From the NCBI GenBank assembly GCA_902492105.1, contig CABUKD010000019.1:1-36886 (forward strand): a DNA stretch of 36,886 bases, written 5' to 3'. This document shows positions 1 to 8,335 of the stretch, one piece after another. How positions within the stretch are numbered: the stretch's first letter is position 1; each line of letters begins with the position of its first letter. Origin of the DNA: an uncultured Clostridium sp. GTDB taxonomy: Bacteria; Bacillota; Clostridia; TANB77; CAG-508. The notes beneath the pieces were generated by a model, which did no database searches, was not told the origin of the DNA, and worked only from the letters and a program-made list of their open reading frames with translations. A program made the position numbers and the translations under genes.

Positions 1-249
1 GCATATAGAAGGCAATTAATAGAGTGGGATTATGAAATAGAAAAAGAAGAATTGAAAAAGGAAGCAAGAGAGGAAGGGTTACAAGAAGGAAGAGAAGAAG
101 GTAGAGAAGAAGGTAAAAAAGAAGGCATACAAAAAATAGCTATTAGAATGTTACAAGAGGATATTGATATAAATATGATTATAAAAATAACAGGACTTAA
201 AGAAGAAGAAATAGAAAAATTAAAAAAGAATCGTCAAGTGAAAAGTTAA
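1..249 (+). CDS. Rpn-family nuclease/transposase, C-terminal fragment (partial)
   Basis: The reading frame is open from the first base, so the gene starts outside the window; a TTG codon at 52 is only an internal codon. The visible 82 residues begin with an ...RRQLIEWDYE segment, pass into a highly charged EEGxxEGREEG repeat helix, and end with a short helical domain (IAIRMLQEDIDINMIIKITGL). This ending is typical of Rpn/PD-(D/E)XK nuclease family putative transposases, in which the catalytic domain lies N-terminal. Those proteins are recombination-promoting nucleases, often present in many copies in Clostridia. The nuclease core is not visible here, so activity cannot be judged. The gene ends 43 bp before the pheS leader promoter and is probably unrelated to it. 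Confidence 0.72.
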   Translation, partial: AYRRQLIEWDYEIEKEELKKEAREEGLQEGREEGREEGKKEGIQKIAIRMLQEDIDINMIIKITGLKEEEIEKLKKNRQVKS

Positions 250-292
250 ATGCAATTCTGTAAAGTAAAATTTAAAAATGAATAAAAACTAC

Positions 293-321
293 TTGCTTTT
301 CTTTTGAAAAGGTGCTAGAAT
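293..321 (+). promoter_or_regulatory. Promoter of the pheST T-box leader
   Basis: TTGCTT (293-298) and TAGAAT (316-321) are 17 bp apart, and a TG dinucleotide sits one base before the -10, making an extended -10. Transcription would start near 328, about 55 bases before the first T-box helix. This fits a dedicated promoter for the riboswitch leader. Confidence 0.6.
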
Positions 322-374
322 ATTTTCATATTGTTAAAAACCTAAGAATAAGCAAAGTAGATAAAAGAAAAATG

Positions 375-581
375 AAAACAGAGAAATAAACAATAGCTGA
401 AAGTTTATTACAATTCCTTTTATTGAAATTTCACTTATGAGGTCTTTTTCTGAAAGAGAAAAGTAAGAAAAAGCGTTAGCAACGTTATAGCTGTAATTAA
501 GGTTAATTGTTAAAATTAATAAAATTAGGTGGTACCACGGATCCATTTCGTCCTAAATATTTAGAACGAAATGGATTTTTT
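375..581 (+). promoter_or_regulatory. T-box riboswitch, phenylalanine specific
   Basis: The conserved T-box sequence AGGTGGTACCACGG lies at 527-540. It contains the UGGU bulge (530-533) that pairs with the ACCA end of uncharged tRNA, and the U matches the A discriminator of tRNA-Phe. Upstream, a helix AATAAAC/GTTTATT (385-391/403-409) starts Stem I. The specifier-loop region GAAATTTCAC offers a UUC codon at 430-432 followed by the conserved A. UUC is a phenylalanine codon, in agreement with pheS-pheT immediately downstream. Uncharged tRNA-Phe should stabilise the antiterminator and let transcription pass the terminator at 541-581. The 5' boundary is approximate; helices between 440 and 520 were not drawn in full. 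Confidence 0.92.
541..581 (+). terminator. T-box intrinsic terminator
   Basis: ATCCATTTCGT (541-551) pairs perfectly with ACGAAATGGAT (566-576). The stem continues inside through CTAA/TTAG and is followed by a run of T from 577 to 581. It begins directly after the T-box sequence, which is the position expected for the terminator alternative of the riboswitch. Confidence 0.92.
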
Positions 582-688
582 GAGTTTGAGCTAAATAAAT
601 ATCACACCAAAAATTTACAATTTTAAAAAGTTGATAGGCAACTTAAAAACCTAAATTTACAAAAAGAGAGGAAAAAACGAAAAGGATT

Positions 689-1708
689 ATGAAAGAACAA
701 ATTGCACAAATTAAACAAAATGCTCTTAATGAAATTACAAATGCAAAAGATGCAAAAGAGCTAGATGAAGTAAGAGTAAAATACCTTGGAAAAAAAGGTG
801 AACTTACTTTAATTTTAAGAGGTATGGGAGCTTTAAGCCCAGAAGAAAGACCAGTAATTGGAAGCTTGGTAAATGAAGTAAGGGATGAATTAGAAAACAA
901 AATCAAAGAAGGAGAAAAACACTTTAGTGATTTAGAAATTGAAAAAAAATTAACCAGTGAAAATATAGATGTTACTATGCCAAGCAAAAAGGTAGAATTA
1001 GGCAGTATACATCCTATTACACAAATTATTAATGATGTAAAAGAAATTTTTATTGGTATGGGATATGAAATAGCAGATGGTCCAGAAGTAGAACTTGCAA
1101 CATATAATTTTGACAAACTAAATACACCACCAGATCACCCAGCAAGAGATGTACAAGATACATTCTATGTTACAGATAATATTGTACTTCGTTCTCAAAC
1201 ATCACCAGTACAAGCAAGAGTAATGGAAAATAAAAAGCCACCAATTAAAATTATTTGCCCAGGAGCAGTATACCGTTCTGATAGTGTAGATGCTACACAC
1301 TCACCAGTGTTCCATCAAATAGAAGGATTAGTAATTGATAAAAACATTTCTATGGCAGATTTAAAAGGAACTTTAGATATGTTTGCTAAAAAATGTTTAG
1401 GAGAAAAAACACAAGTACGTTTTAGACCACATCACTTCCCATTTACAGAACCAAGCGCAGAAGCTGATGTTTCTTGCTTTGTATGTGGAGGAAAGGGCTG
1501 CAGAGTATGCAAAGGAGAAGGTTGGATTGAACTTTTAGGATGTGGAATGGTACATCCAAACGTACTTCGCAACTGTGGAATAGACCCAGAAGAATATTCT
1601 GGATTTGCCTTTGGCTTTGGTGTAGAAAGAATTGCCATGGCTAAATTTGGCATTGATGATATGCGTCTATTATATGAAAATGATGTTAGATTTTTAAAAC
1701 AGTTTTAA
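689..1708 (+). CDS. pheS: Phenylalanyl-tRNA synthetase alpha subunit
   Basis: The 339-residue product matches the usual PheS length. It catalyses attachment of phenylalanine to tRNA-Phe as the catalytic half of the alpha2-beta2 enzyme in the cytoplasm. An N-terminal coiled coil (about residues 1-90) binds tRNA. The class II core follows, with motif 2 around FHQIEGLVIDK and motif 3 near GFGVERIAMAKFGI at the C-terminus. A cysteine-rich insert (CFVCGGKGCRVC) is common in Gram-positive PheS. The ATG is preceded by AAAAGG. Expression should depend on uncharged tRNA-Phe through the leader. The pheT gene follows after 111 bp carrying a REP-like repeat. Confidence 0.97.
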   Translation: MKEQIAQIKQNALNEITNAKDAKELDEVRVKYLGKKGELTLILRGMGALSPEERPVIGSLVNEVRDELENKIKEGEKHFSDLEIEKKLTSENIDVTMPSKKVELGSIHPITQIINDVKEIFIGMGYEIADGPEVELATYNFDKLNTPPDHPARDVQDTFYVTDNIVLRSQTSPVQARVMENKKPPIKIICPGAVYRSDSVDATHSPVFHQIEGLVIDKNISMADLKGTLDMFAKKCLGEKTQVRFRPHHFPFTEPSAEADVSCFVCGGKGCRVCKGEGWIELLGCGMVHPNVLRNCGIDPEEYSGFAFGFGVERIAMAKFGIDDMRLLYENDVRFLKQF

Positions 1709-1709
1709 T

Positions 1710-1757
1710 TGGGGACGGTTCTCAGTGGCCCCTAAAGGGGTCACTTGGGACACTTCA
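1710..1757 (+). repeat. REP-like palindromic repeat, copy 1
   Basis: This 48-bp unit starts TGGGGACGGTTCTCA, ends GACACTTCA, and begins two bases after the pheS stop codon. It folds as AGTGGCCCC (1724-1732) with GGGGTCACT (1737-1745) around a TAAA loop. A second copy at 26051-26098 differs at only four positions. GGGGACGGTTCTC-type units are, from general knowledge, dispersed REP-like repeats in Clostridia. Lying between pheS and pheT, the hairpin could affect mRNA stability or the subunit ratio. Confidence 0.8.
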
Positions 1758-1819
1758 GGTTTATAGGTAAAACCATTGAAAAACCTAAATATATTTTATG
1801 CAAGGAATGATAGAAGATA

Positions 1820-4246
1820 ATGAAAGCAAGTATAGAATGGTTAAAAGAATATGCAGATATTAATGTAGAGCCTAAACAATTATCAGATATTTTAACAATG
1901 ACAGGTTCTAAAGTAGAAGGAATAGAAGACCAAGGAGATGAAATTCAAAATGTTGTGGTTGGTAAAATATTAGAAATTAAACCACACATGGATTCTGACC
2001 ACTTGGTAGTAACACAAATTAATATTGGAAAAGATAAACAAGGAAATGATGAAATTGTACAAATTGTAACTGGTGCTAAAAACATTCATGAAGGAGACAT
2101 TGTGCCTGTAGCAAAAGATGGTTCTTTATTACCAGGTGGAAAAGAAATTAAAAAAGGAAAATTAAGAGGCGTAGATTCTTGTGGTATGATGTGTAGTATT
2201 GGAGAACTTGGCCTTAGCTTAGCACAATATCCTGACCAAATAGAAGAAGGTATTATGATTTTACCAAAAGAAATGGAAAAAGATATTGGCAAAGATATTA
2301 AAGAAGTATTAGGTATGAATGAAGTAATAATGGATTTCGAAATTACTCCTAATAGGCCAGATTGTTTATCGATAGAAGGATTAGGAAGAGAAGTAGCAGT
2401 TTCTCTTAATGAACCTTTTAAAAATCCTCGTAAAAATCTAGAAGAAATGAAGGTTCCAGATAAAGATAATTTAGAGGGCCTAACAGTAGAAATTTCAGCA
2501 CCAGACCTTTGCTATAGATATATTGCAAGGGTAGTAAAAAATGTAAAAATTGGACCTTCTCCAGACTGGATGGTAAGAAGGTTAAAAGCAGCGGGGGTAA
2601 GAAGTATTAATAACATTGTAGATATTACAAACTATGTTATGCTAGAGCTTGGTCAACCAATGCATGCTTTTGATATTAATTCTATTGAAGGAAAACATAT
2701 TAATGTAAGAAGAGCAAATAAAGATGAAAAAATTATTACCTTAGATGACCAAGAAAGAAAACTAAATGAAAATATGTTAGTCATTGCAGATGCCAAAAAG
2801 CCAGTAGCTATTGCAGGAGTAATGGGTGGTCAAAACTCTGAAATTGAAGATGATACCAAAACGGTTGTATTTGAATCTGCAGTATTCTATGGAGGAAGTG
2901 TTAGAAAAACAGCAAAAGCTGTAGGTTTAAGAACAGAAGCTTCAAGCCGTTATGAAAAAGGACTATCTCCTGAAAATGCCCTTCGCTCTGTAAACCGTGC
3001 TGTAGAATTAGTAGAGTTATTAGGAGCAGGAGAAGCAGTAGAAGGCAAAGTAGATGTATATCCAACCAAACAAAAAGAAAGTAGAATTCCATTAAATGTA
3101 GATAGAATTAATCTACTTTTAGGTACACAAATTGCAAAACAAGATATGGTTTCTATTTTAGAAAAATTAGATATGAAAGTAGAAAATGATGTAGTCATTC
3201 CACCATATTTTAGACAAGACGTAGAACAATTAGCAGATGTAGCAGAAGAGGTACTTAGATTTTATGGATATGATAAATTAGGTACTACTCTAATTAATGC
3301 AGAAACTACACTAGGTGGTAAAAACAAAGAACAAAAAATTGAAGATGATATCACACAAGCTCTAGTAAATAGCGGATTATCTCAAATTTGTACTTATGGA
3401 TTTTTAAGTGAAAAAGATTTAGCAAAATGTAATATTACAGGAGAAAATCCATATTTAACAGAAGCGGTAAGAATTCAAAATCCATTAAGTGAAGATTATA
3501 CTATAATGAAAACTACCTCTGTTCCAACCATGATGCAAATGCTTGCTAATAACAATAATTATAAAAATAAAGATGTTAAATTATTTGATATAGCAAGGGT
3601 ATATCAAAATAAAAATGGCGCAATTGAAAAAGAGGAACTACCAGAAGAAAGCAATGTTTTAACCATTGGTATGTATAGTGCAAGTGAAGACTTCTATACT
3701 TTAAAAGGCTTAGTAGAAAATGTATTAGAAGTAGCAGGTATTGCAAGATATGATATTCAAAAAGAGCAAGGAAATAAAATGTACCATCCAGGTAGATGTG
3801 CTAACTTTAAAGTAGGAAATGATGTAATTGCAACATTTGGAGAAGCAAATCCACTACTTACTAAAAATTATGATATAACACAAAGAGTATTATTAGCAGA
3901 AATTAATCTAGATAAAATTGCAAAATATGCAAGAAAAAATAAAAAATATACTCCAATTATCAAATTCCCAGCAGTGGAAAGAGATATTAGTATGGTAGTA
4001 GACGAAAATGTGGAAGTAGGTCAAATAGAAAAGTGCATTCAAAAGAAAGCAAAGAAATTACTAGAAAAAGCAGAACTATTTGATGTTTACAGAAACGAAA
4101 AGCTAGGAGAAAACAAAAAAAGTGTTGCATATCGTTTACTATTTAGAGTACCAGATAGAACTTTAAAAGACGAAGAAGTAAATGGAGTAATGAAAGAAGT
4201 AATTGCTGAATTAGAGAAAACATTAGGTGCTGAGCTTAGAAAATAA
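1820..4246 (+). CDS. pheT: Phenylalanyl-tRNA synthetase beta subunit
   Basis: The 808 residues agree with the family. PheT is the non-catalytic partner of PheS; it helps bind tRNA and edits mischarged Tyr-tRNA-Phe. Domains in order are an EMAP/OB tRNA-binding domain (about 40-150, VVVGKILEIKPHMDSDHL and GMMCSIGELGL), the B3/B4 editing domain (about 210-380, with NNIVDITNYVMLELGQPMHA), B5 (about 400-475), the catalytic-like core, and a C-terminal FDX-ACB domain (about 714-807, FPAVERDISMVVDE). The ATG at 1820 has AAGGA and AGAAGA sequences upstream. It is co-transcribed with pheS under the T-box. A large inverted-repeat element begins 14 bp after the stop. Confidence 0.97.
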   Translation: MKASIEWLKEYADINVEPKQLSDILTMTGSKVEGIEDQGDEIQNVVVGKILEIKPHMDSDHLVVTQINIGKDKQGNDEIVQIVTGAKNIHEGDIVPVAKDGSLLPGGKEIKKGKLRGVDSCGMMCSIGELGLSLAQYPDQIEEGIMILPKEMEKDIGKDIKEVLGMNEVIMDFEITPNRPDCLSIEGLGREVAVSLNEPFKNPRKNLEEMKVPDKDNLEGLTVEISAPDLCYRYIARVVKNVKIGPSPDWMVRRLKAAGVRSINNIVDITNYVMLELGQPMHAFDINSIEGKHINVRRANKDEKIITLDDQERKLNENMLVIADAKKPVAIAGVMGGQNSEIEDDTKTVVFESAVFYGGSVRKTAKAVGLRTEASSRYEKGLSPENALRSVNRAVELVELLGAGEAVEGKVDVYPTKQKESRIPLNVDRINLLLGTQIAKQDMVSILEKLDMKVENDVVIPPYFRQDVEQLADVAEEVLRFYGYDKLGTTLINAETTLGGKNKEQKIEDDITQALVNSGLSQICTYGFLSEKDLAKCNITGENPYLTEAVRIQNPLSEDYTIMKTTSVPTMMQMLANNNNYKNKDVKLFDIARVYQNKNGAIEKEELPEESNVLTIGMYSASEDFYTLKGLVENVLEVAGIARYDIQKEQGNKMYHPGRCANFKVGNDVIATFGEANPLLTKNYDITQRVLLAEINLDKIAKYARKNKKYTPIIKFPAVERDISMVVDENVEVGQIEKCIQKKAKKLLEKAELFDVYRNEKLGENKKSVAYRLLFRVPDRTLKDEEVNGVMKEVIAELEKTLGAELRK

Positions 4247-4260
4247 GATTATATAATTAA

Positions 4261-4398
4261 AGCATTAGGATTGTCTTTTTCAATTTTTAAAACCTTTCCC
4301 CTTTTGGACAGCTGTAACTCGGCGGAATCGCCTCGAACAGCTGTCACAATGGTCGCCCACGCAAGGCCTTAAAAATTTCAAAAGACATTTCTAATGCT
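4261..4398. repeat. Long inverted-repeat intergenic element A
   Basis: A 138-bp element fills most of the spacer between the converging pheT and arginase genes. The outer arms, 4261-4296 and 4363-4398, are inverted repeats matching at 30 of 36 positions (AGCATTAG at the left edge, CTAATGCT at the right). Inside lies a second perfect stem, GACAGCTGT (4307-4315) with ACAGCTGTC (4337-4345), capped by GGC/GCC. The core is GC-rich in an AT-rich region. The left 83 bp recur at 34959-35041. It could be a MITE-like element, a structured RNA or a two-way transcription barrier. No transposase or clear target-site duplication was found. Confidence 0.8.
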
Positions 4399-4444
4399 TA
4401 TATTAAATTTACTCTAGGACAGACTAGTATAAAACAAAATTACT

Positions 4445-5485
4445 TTAAAAATTCTCAATCCATTTTGTTAAAATATGTTTAGCAATATTTTCTGTAGCTT
4501 GGTTTTTATCTAAAGTAGGATTAAATTCCACTAAGTCGGCAGATTTAATATAATCTTTGTATTTCACAATTTCATCTACTAATTCGTAAGTTTGTTCTAA
4601 GTTAATTCCATCTTTAGCCGGAATAGAAACACCAGGTGCTACTTGTGGGTCTATTAAGTCTAAGTCAAAACTAATATGAACACCGTTTGTTCCATTAGAA
4701 GCAATAGCAAAAGCTTTTTTCAAAATTTGTTCTATACCATATTTGCGAATGGCTTTTGTAGAAAATACAGTAACTCCTGCATCTAAAACATTTCCCCATT
4801 CCCATGGGTCAATATCTCTACCACCAACTATAACAGCATTTTTAGGATTATAAAATGGTCCTTGATGGAATGGAGATAGTATAGATTTTTCATAATGGGT
4901 TGCTACTGCTAGTGGAAGTCCGTGTAAATTTCCAGTAACAGAAGTTTCATAGGTATTATAATCTGCATGGGAGTCAAACCAAATAATTCCTAAGTTCTCA
5001 TGTTTTTGAATAGAAGCTAAGCTAGAACCAATGGCAACAATATGGTCACCACCAACGGTTAAAGGAAATTCTCCTTGGTCGATTACATTACCAACTGTTT
5101 GATACAATTTTTCATTAAAAATATCAATCTCTTCTAGGTTCCTTTTTTCTTGCTTAGAATCTAATGCTTTTACTGCTAAAACTAAATCATGCATTTTTCT
5201 ATCATAAGTCTTTTTTTCTTCTAAATTCATAGGGTCCTCAAAATGTAAGTCATGCATAGCAAGTAATAAAGATTGAAACTCTGTTACAAAGTCATCTATA
5301 CTTTTTTTACTTGTTTTAGTTGTTCTAATATTTACTTCTTCTTTATGTTCCTCATTTTGAATTGTATAAGTGTGAGCTATATTTTCAGACTTTAAGTCTT
5401 TTGTCAACATTAACGATCCTTGTGAAGCACCATTTACATGTAGTCCTAAATCTGTACATGCATTAATAATTGCTACTTTTTTCAT
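4445..5485 (-). CDS. Arginase-family ureohydrolase
   Basis: The 346-residue protein carries the manganese ligands of the ureohydrolase fold: GGDH (145-148), DSHAD (171-175, usually DAHxD) and SFDLDLIDP with D274 and D276. The ending ADLVEFNPTLD resembles arginases, so hydrolysis of arginine to ornithine and urea is the best guess; agmatinase or formimidoylglutamase cannot be excluded. An acidic, lysine-rich stretch at about 50-130 makes it longer than the usual 300 residues. The ATG at 5485 was chosen because GAAAGG precedes it. An in-frame extension to 5590 would begin almost at the transcription start and shows no family similarity. It has its own promoter downstream of mutS2. Confidence 0.86.
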   Translation of the reverse strand: MKKVAIINACTDLGLHVNGASQGSLMLTKDLKSENIAHTYTIQNEEHKEEVNIRTTKTSKKSIDDFVTEFQSLLLAMHDLHFEDPMNLEEKKTYDRKMHDLVLAVKALDSKQEKRNLEEIDIFNEKLYQTVGNVIDQGEFPLTVGGDHIVAIGSSLASIQKHENLGIIWFDSHADYNTYETSVTGNLHGLPLAVATHYEKSILSPFHQGPFYNPKNAVIVGGRDIDPWEWGNVLDAGVTVFSTKAIRKYGIEQILKKAFAIASNGTNGVHISFDLDLIDPQVAPGVSIPAKDGINLEQTYELVDEIVKYKDYIKSADLVEFNPTLDKNQATENIAKHILTKWIENF

Positions 5486-5598
5486 AAAAATTATCAACCT
5501 TTCTTTCGTATGTTTCCATTTATTTATATAAGAATTTTTGAAATAAAAGAAAAACATAATATTAATATTAGTGATATGTATTTTAGTCACCGTACCAA

Positions 5599-5607
5599 AT
5601 TATATCA
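5599..5607 (-). promoter_or_regulatory. Extended -10 promoter of the arginase gene
   Basis: Read on the minus strand, TGATATAAT (5607-5599) is a perfect TATAAT with an adjoining TG extension. No good -35 is seen 17 bp upstream. Transcription would start near 5592, giving a leader of about 107 bases before the ATG at 5485. Confidence 0.5.
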
Positions 5608-5673
5608 CAAATTTTAAAAAAATCTAGATATATATTCACAGTTTGTAAATTTCTTAAAGTAAATGGTATATAC

Positions 5674-8076
5674 TTATTTTAACTCCACTACTGTAACTCC
5701 CATTTCACCTTCTCCAAAAGTGCCAAGTCTAAAGCTTTTTACTTGTGGATTTTTCCTTAAATACTGATGAATTCCCTCTCTTAATTTTCCTGTACCTTTA
5801 CCATGCACAATACGAATAGGGGAAATATGGGCAATAGCACAGTTATCAATATATTTATCTAATACATAAATAGCTTCTTCTACATTTTGACCAATTACAT
5901 TAATTTCAGGAGAAATGGTTTTGGATTTAGAATCTTGGCTTGTGGTAACAACGCCATGACTAGTAGAAGATGATACCTTAGCAGAATTACTACTAATTTT
6001 TTGCAGATTAGAAAGGTTTATATTCATTTTCATATTTCCAACTTCTACTTGTACTTCTTGTGCCTTATTTAAATGTTCACTTACAATAATTCCTTTTGTT
6101 TGTAAAGGTACAACATATACTTCCAAACCTTTTCTTATTTCTTGTGGCTGAATATTTGCAAGTTTTCCTAATTTTTCGGAATCTTCTATATTTCCGCCTA
6201 AACCATTTTCTAAGTTACTATGGTTTAAATCTCTTAATTTATTATTTAATTCATTTCGTAATGAATTTGCTCTTTTGTTATCTGTTGTATGGCTAAGTTC
6301 TCTAATTATTTCATTTACTTCTTCTTTGGCAGAAAGCAAAATGTCACGAGCTTCTATTTTAGCATTTTCAATATATTCTTTTCTTTTTTCAGCAATATCT
6401 TCTTGTTTATTTTCAAGAGACTTTCTTAAAATTTCTATTTGAGCCAAATTTTTTCTAGTTTCTTCTTCTTGTTTTTCAATTTGTAATTTTTGGTCATAAA
6501 TACTTTTTAATAATTCTTCAATGGAAATTTTATCCTCTTTCAAGAAAGCAGAAGCTTTTTCTAAAATTTTAGTATCTAGACCTAATTTTTGGCTAATAGC
6601 AAAAGCATTACTTTTACCAGGAATTCCAATTAACAAATGATAAGTAGGTTTTAAATTTTCTAAATCAAACTCAAAACTGGCATTTTCAAAACCATCTGTT
6701 ACTAATGCAAATTCTTTTAGTTCTTGATAATGGGTAGTACAACATACTAAACTACCTTGTTCTTTTAAATAACTTAAAATACTAATGGCAAGAGCAGCAC
6801 CTTCTACAGGATCTGTACCAGAACCAAGTTCGTCTAAAAGCACAAGACTATTAGAGTCTACTTGATTTGTAATTTCTACAATATTTTTCATATGTGCCGA
6901 AAAAGTACTAAGAGATTCTTGAATACTTTGGTCATCTCCAATATCTGCAAAAATATGAGAAAACACACAAATGCTACTTTTTTCATGACAAGGAACAGGA
7001 ATACCAGAATATGCCATTAAGAGTAATAAGCCCAATGTTTTTAGAGCAACCGTTTTACCACCAGTATTAGGACCGGTAATTAGTAAACAGGTATAATCCT
7101 TACCAAGTGAAATATCAACAGGAACTACTTTGTTTTTATCAATAAAAGGATGTTTGGCACGGTAAAGAGAAATTTGTTTTTCTTGGGTTAAGTTAGGCTC
7201 TATTCCATCATTTTCTATACCATAATGAGCCTTAGCAAAAATTAAATCTAGCTCTCCAATAATCGATAAATTTTGATTTAATTCTTTAATATAAGGGTAA
7301 AGGGAAGAAGAAAGAATTTGTAAAATCCTTTCAATTTCTAATTCTTCTTCCATTTTAATATGGTTTATTTGATTATTTAATTCAAAAACACTAGTAGGTT
7401 CAATGTACAAAGTAGAACCACTACTAGAAGTATCATGCACAAAACCTTTAATTTGGCTTCTATATTCTTCTTTTACAGGAATTACATAACGATTATTACG
7501 AATGGTAACAATAGGGTCCATAATGTATTTGGCATAAGTACTAGAATGTAAAAATTGATTTAATTTATCCTTAATTTGTTCTTCTATATTTCTTCTATTT
7601 CTCCTTAAAGAAGAAAGCTTGCTAGAGGCATTATCTGCCATGGTATTTTCATCTATAATTTTATCTAAAATATTTTTTTCAATACTTGCATTTTTATATA
7701 AAGAAGAAAAATATGCATCTAAGCAAGAAAAAGAAGATAGATCAAAATTTTCATCACCATAAAAATATTCTACTAATTCTCTTGACATTTTTAATAAATG
7801 AGCAATCGTTAATAAAGCCTGCATAGATACAGTTTGACTACTTTCTAGCATTTTTAAATAGGTTTCCATTTCTTCTATTTCTAAAAAAGGAGGAGTTCCT
7901 TTTTGATGAAGCAAAGAAGTAGCTTCTTTTGTTTGATTTAATAAAGCTTCTACTTCTTCAAATGTAAATTTTGGTGCTAATCTATAGCAATTTCTTTTTC
8001 CTAAATAGGTTTTGCAATATTTTTCAAGCTTGTCTAAAATTTGCCTATATTCTAATTTATTTAGTAAGGTATCCAT
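5674..8076 (-). CDS. mutS2: Endonuclease MutS2
   Basis: The 800-residue length is typical. MutS2 lacks the mismatch-recognition domains of MutS and acts on branched DNA or collided ribosomes, depending on species. Visible parts are an N-terminal helical/lever region (1-290), an ATPase with Walker A GPNTGGKT (335-342) and Walker B-like LVLLDELGSGTDP, a long coiled coil (about 515-630), a KOW-like linker, and a C-terminal Smr nuclease domain with HGKGTGKLREG. The usual LDLRG motif at the start of Smr is altered to INVIGQ. The ATG at 8076 is preceded by GAAAGGAC. It is transcribed divergently from rimP. Confidence 0.95.
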   Translation of the reverse strand: MDTLLNKLEYRQILDKLEKYCKTYLGKRNCYRLAPKFTFEEVEALLNQTKEATSLLHQKGTPPFLEIEEMETYLKMLESSQTVSMQALLTIAHLLKMSRELVEYFYGDENFDLSSFSCLDAYFSSLYKNASIEKNILDKIIDENTMADNASSKLSSLRRNRRNIEEQIKDKLNQFLHSSTYAKYIMDPIVTIRNNRYVIPVKEEYRSQIKGFVHDTSSSGSTLYIEPTSVFELNNQINHIKMEEELEIERILQILSSSLYPYIKELNQNLSIIGELDLIFAKAHYGIENDGIEPNLTQEKQISLYRAKHPFIDKNKVVPVDISLGKDYTCLLITGPNTGGKTVALKTLGLLLLMAYSGIPVPCHEKSSICVFSHIFADIGDDQSIQESLSTFSAHMKNIVEITNQVDSNSLVLLDELGSGTDPVEGAALAISILSYLKEQGSLVCCTTHYQELKEFALVTDGFENASFEFDLENLKPTYHLLIGIPGKSNAFAISQKLGLDTKILEKASAFLKEDKISIEELLKSIYDQKLQIEKQEEETRKNLAQIEILRKSLENKQEDIAEKRKEYIENAKIEARDILLSAKEEVNEIIRELSHTTDNKRANSLRNELNNKLRDLNHSNLENGLGGNIEDSEKLGKLANIQPQEIRKGLEVYVVPLQTKGIIVSEHLNKAQEVQVEVGNMKMNINLSNLQKISSNSAKVSSSTSHGVVTTSQDSKSKTISPEINVIGQNVEEAIYVLDKYIDNCAIAHISPIRIVHGKGTGKLREGIHQYLRKNPQVKSFRLGTFGEGEMGVTVVELK

Positions 8077-8108
8077 TTTAAAAGTCCTTTCTATTTTGTA
8101 ATATAGTT

Positions 8109-8137
8109 ATTATGCCATAAAATTAAAGAAAAGACAA
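8109..8137 (-). promoter_or_regulatory. mutS2 promoter
   Basis: On the minus strand, TTGTCT (8137-8132) and CATAAT (8114-8109) are separated by 17 bp, with TGG before the -10. The start would fall near 8102, leaving a leader of about 25 bases that contains the ribosome binding site. Confidence 0.6.
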
Positions 8138-8198
8138 GAAATAATAAAATTAAAAAATATACCGTTAATAAAAAAAATCTAAAAAATTTCCGAAACAC

Positions 8199-8227
8199 TT
8201 GCAATTTTTGGAAAGATAGGCTATAAT
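8199..8227 (+). promoter_or_regulatory. Promoter of the rimP-nusA-infB operon
   Basis: TTGCAA (8199-8204), a 17-bp spacer and a perfect TATAAT (8222-8227) make this one of the best sigma-A promoters in the window. Transcription would start near 8234, so the hairpin at 8252-8280 is in the leader RNA. Confidence 0.75.
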
Positions 8228-8251
8228 TATAATTGCATAATAAATAAAACT

Positions 8252-8280
8252 AGAAGAGTGGGAACAAATCCCACTCTTCT
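8252..8280 (+). promoter_or_regulatory. Strong stem-loop in the rimP operon leader
   Basis: AGAAGAGTGGG (8252-8262) and CCCACTCTTCT (8270-8280) pair perfectly over 11 bp around a 7-base loop. The sequence after it is AACGTAAAAAG, with no T-run, so it is not a standard terminator. It lies about 18 bases after the predicted transcription start and 55 bases before rimP. It could be a 5' stabiliser or a control site for the NusA operon. Confidence 0.75.
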
Positions 8281-8335
8281 AACGTAAAAAGACCTAAAAA
8301 TAGATTTTACATAATAAAAGATTAAGGGAGCAAAT

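Noticed and set aside
643..1116. 157-residue minus-strand open frame opposite pheS
   Set aside because: It lies inside the certain pheS gene and has the Ser/Phe/Ile-rich composition of an antisense shadow.
5486..5590. N-terminal extension of the arginase to a start at 5590
   Set aside because: The predicted transcription start is near 5592, the added residues show no family similarity, and GAAAGG precedes the ATG at 5485.
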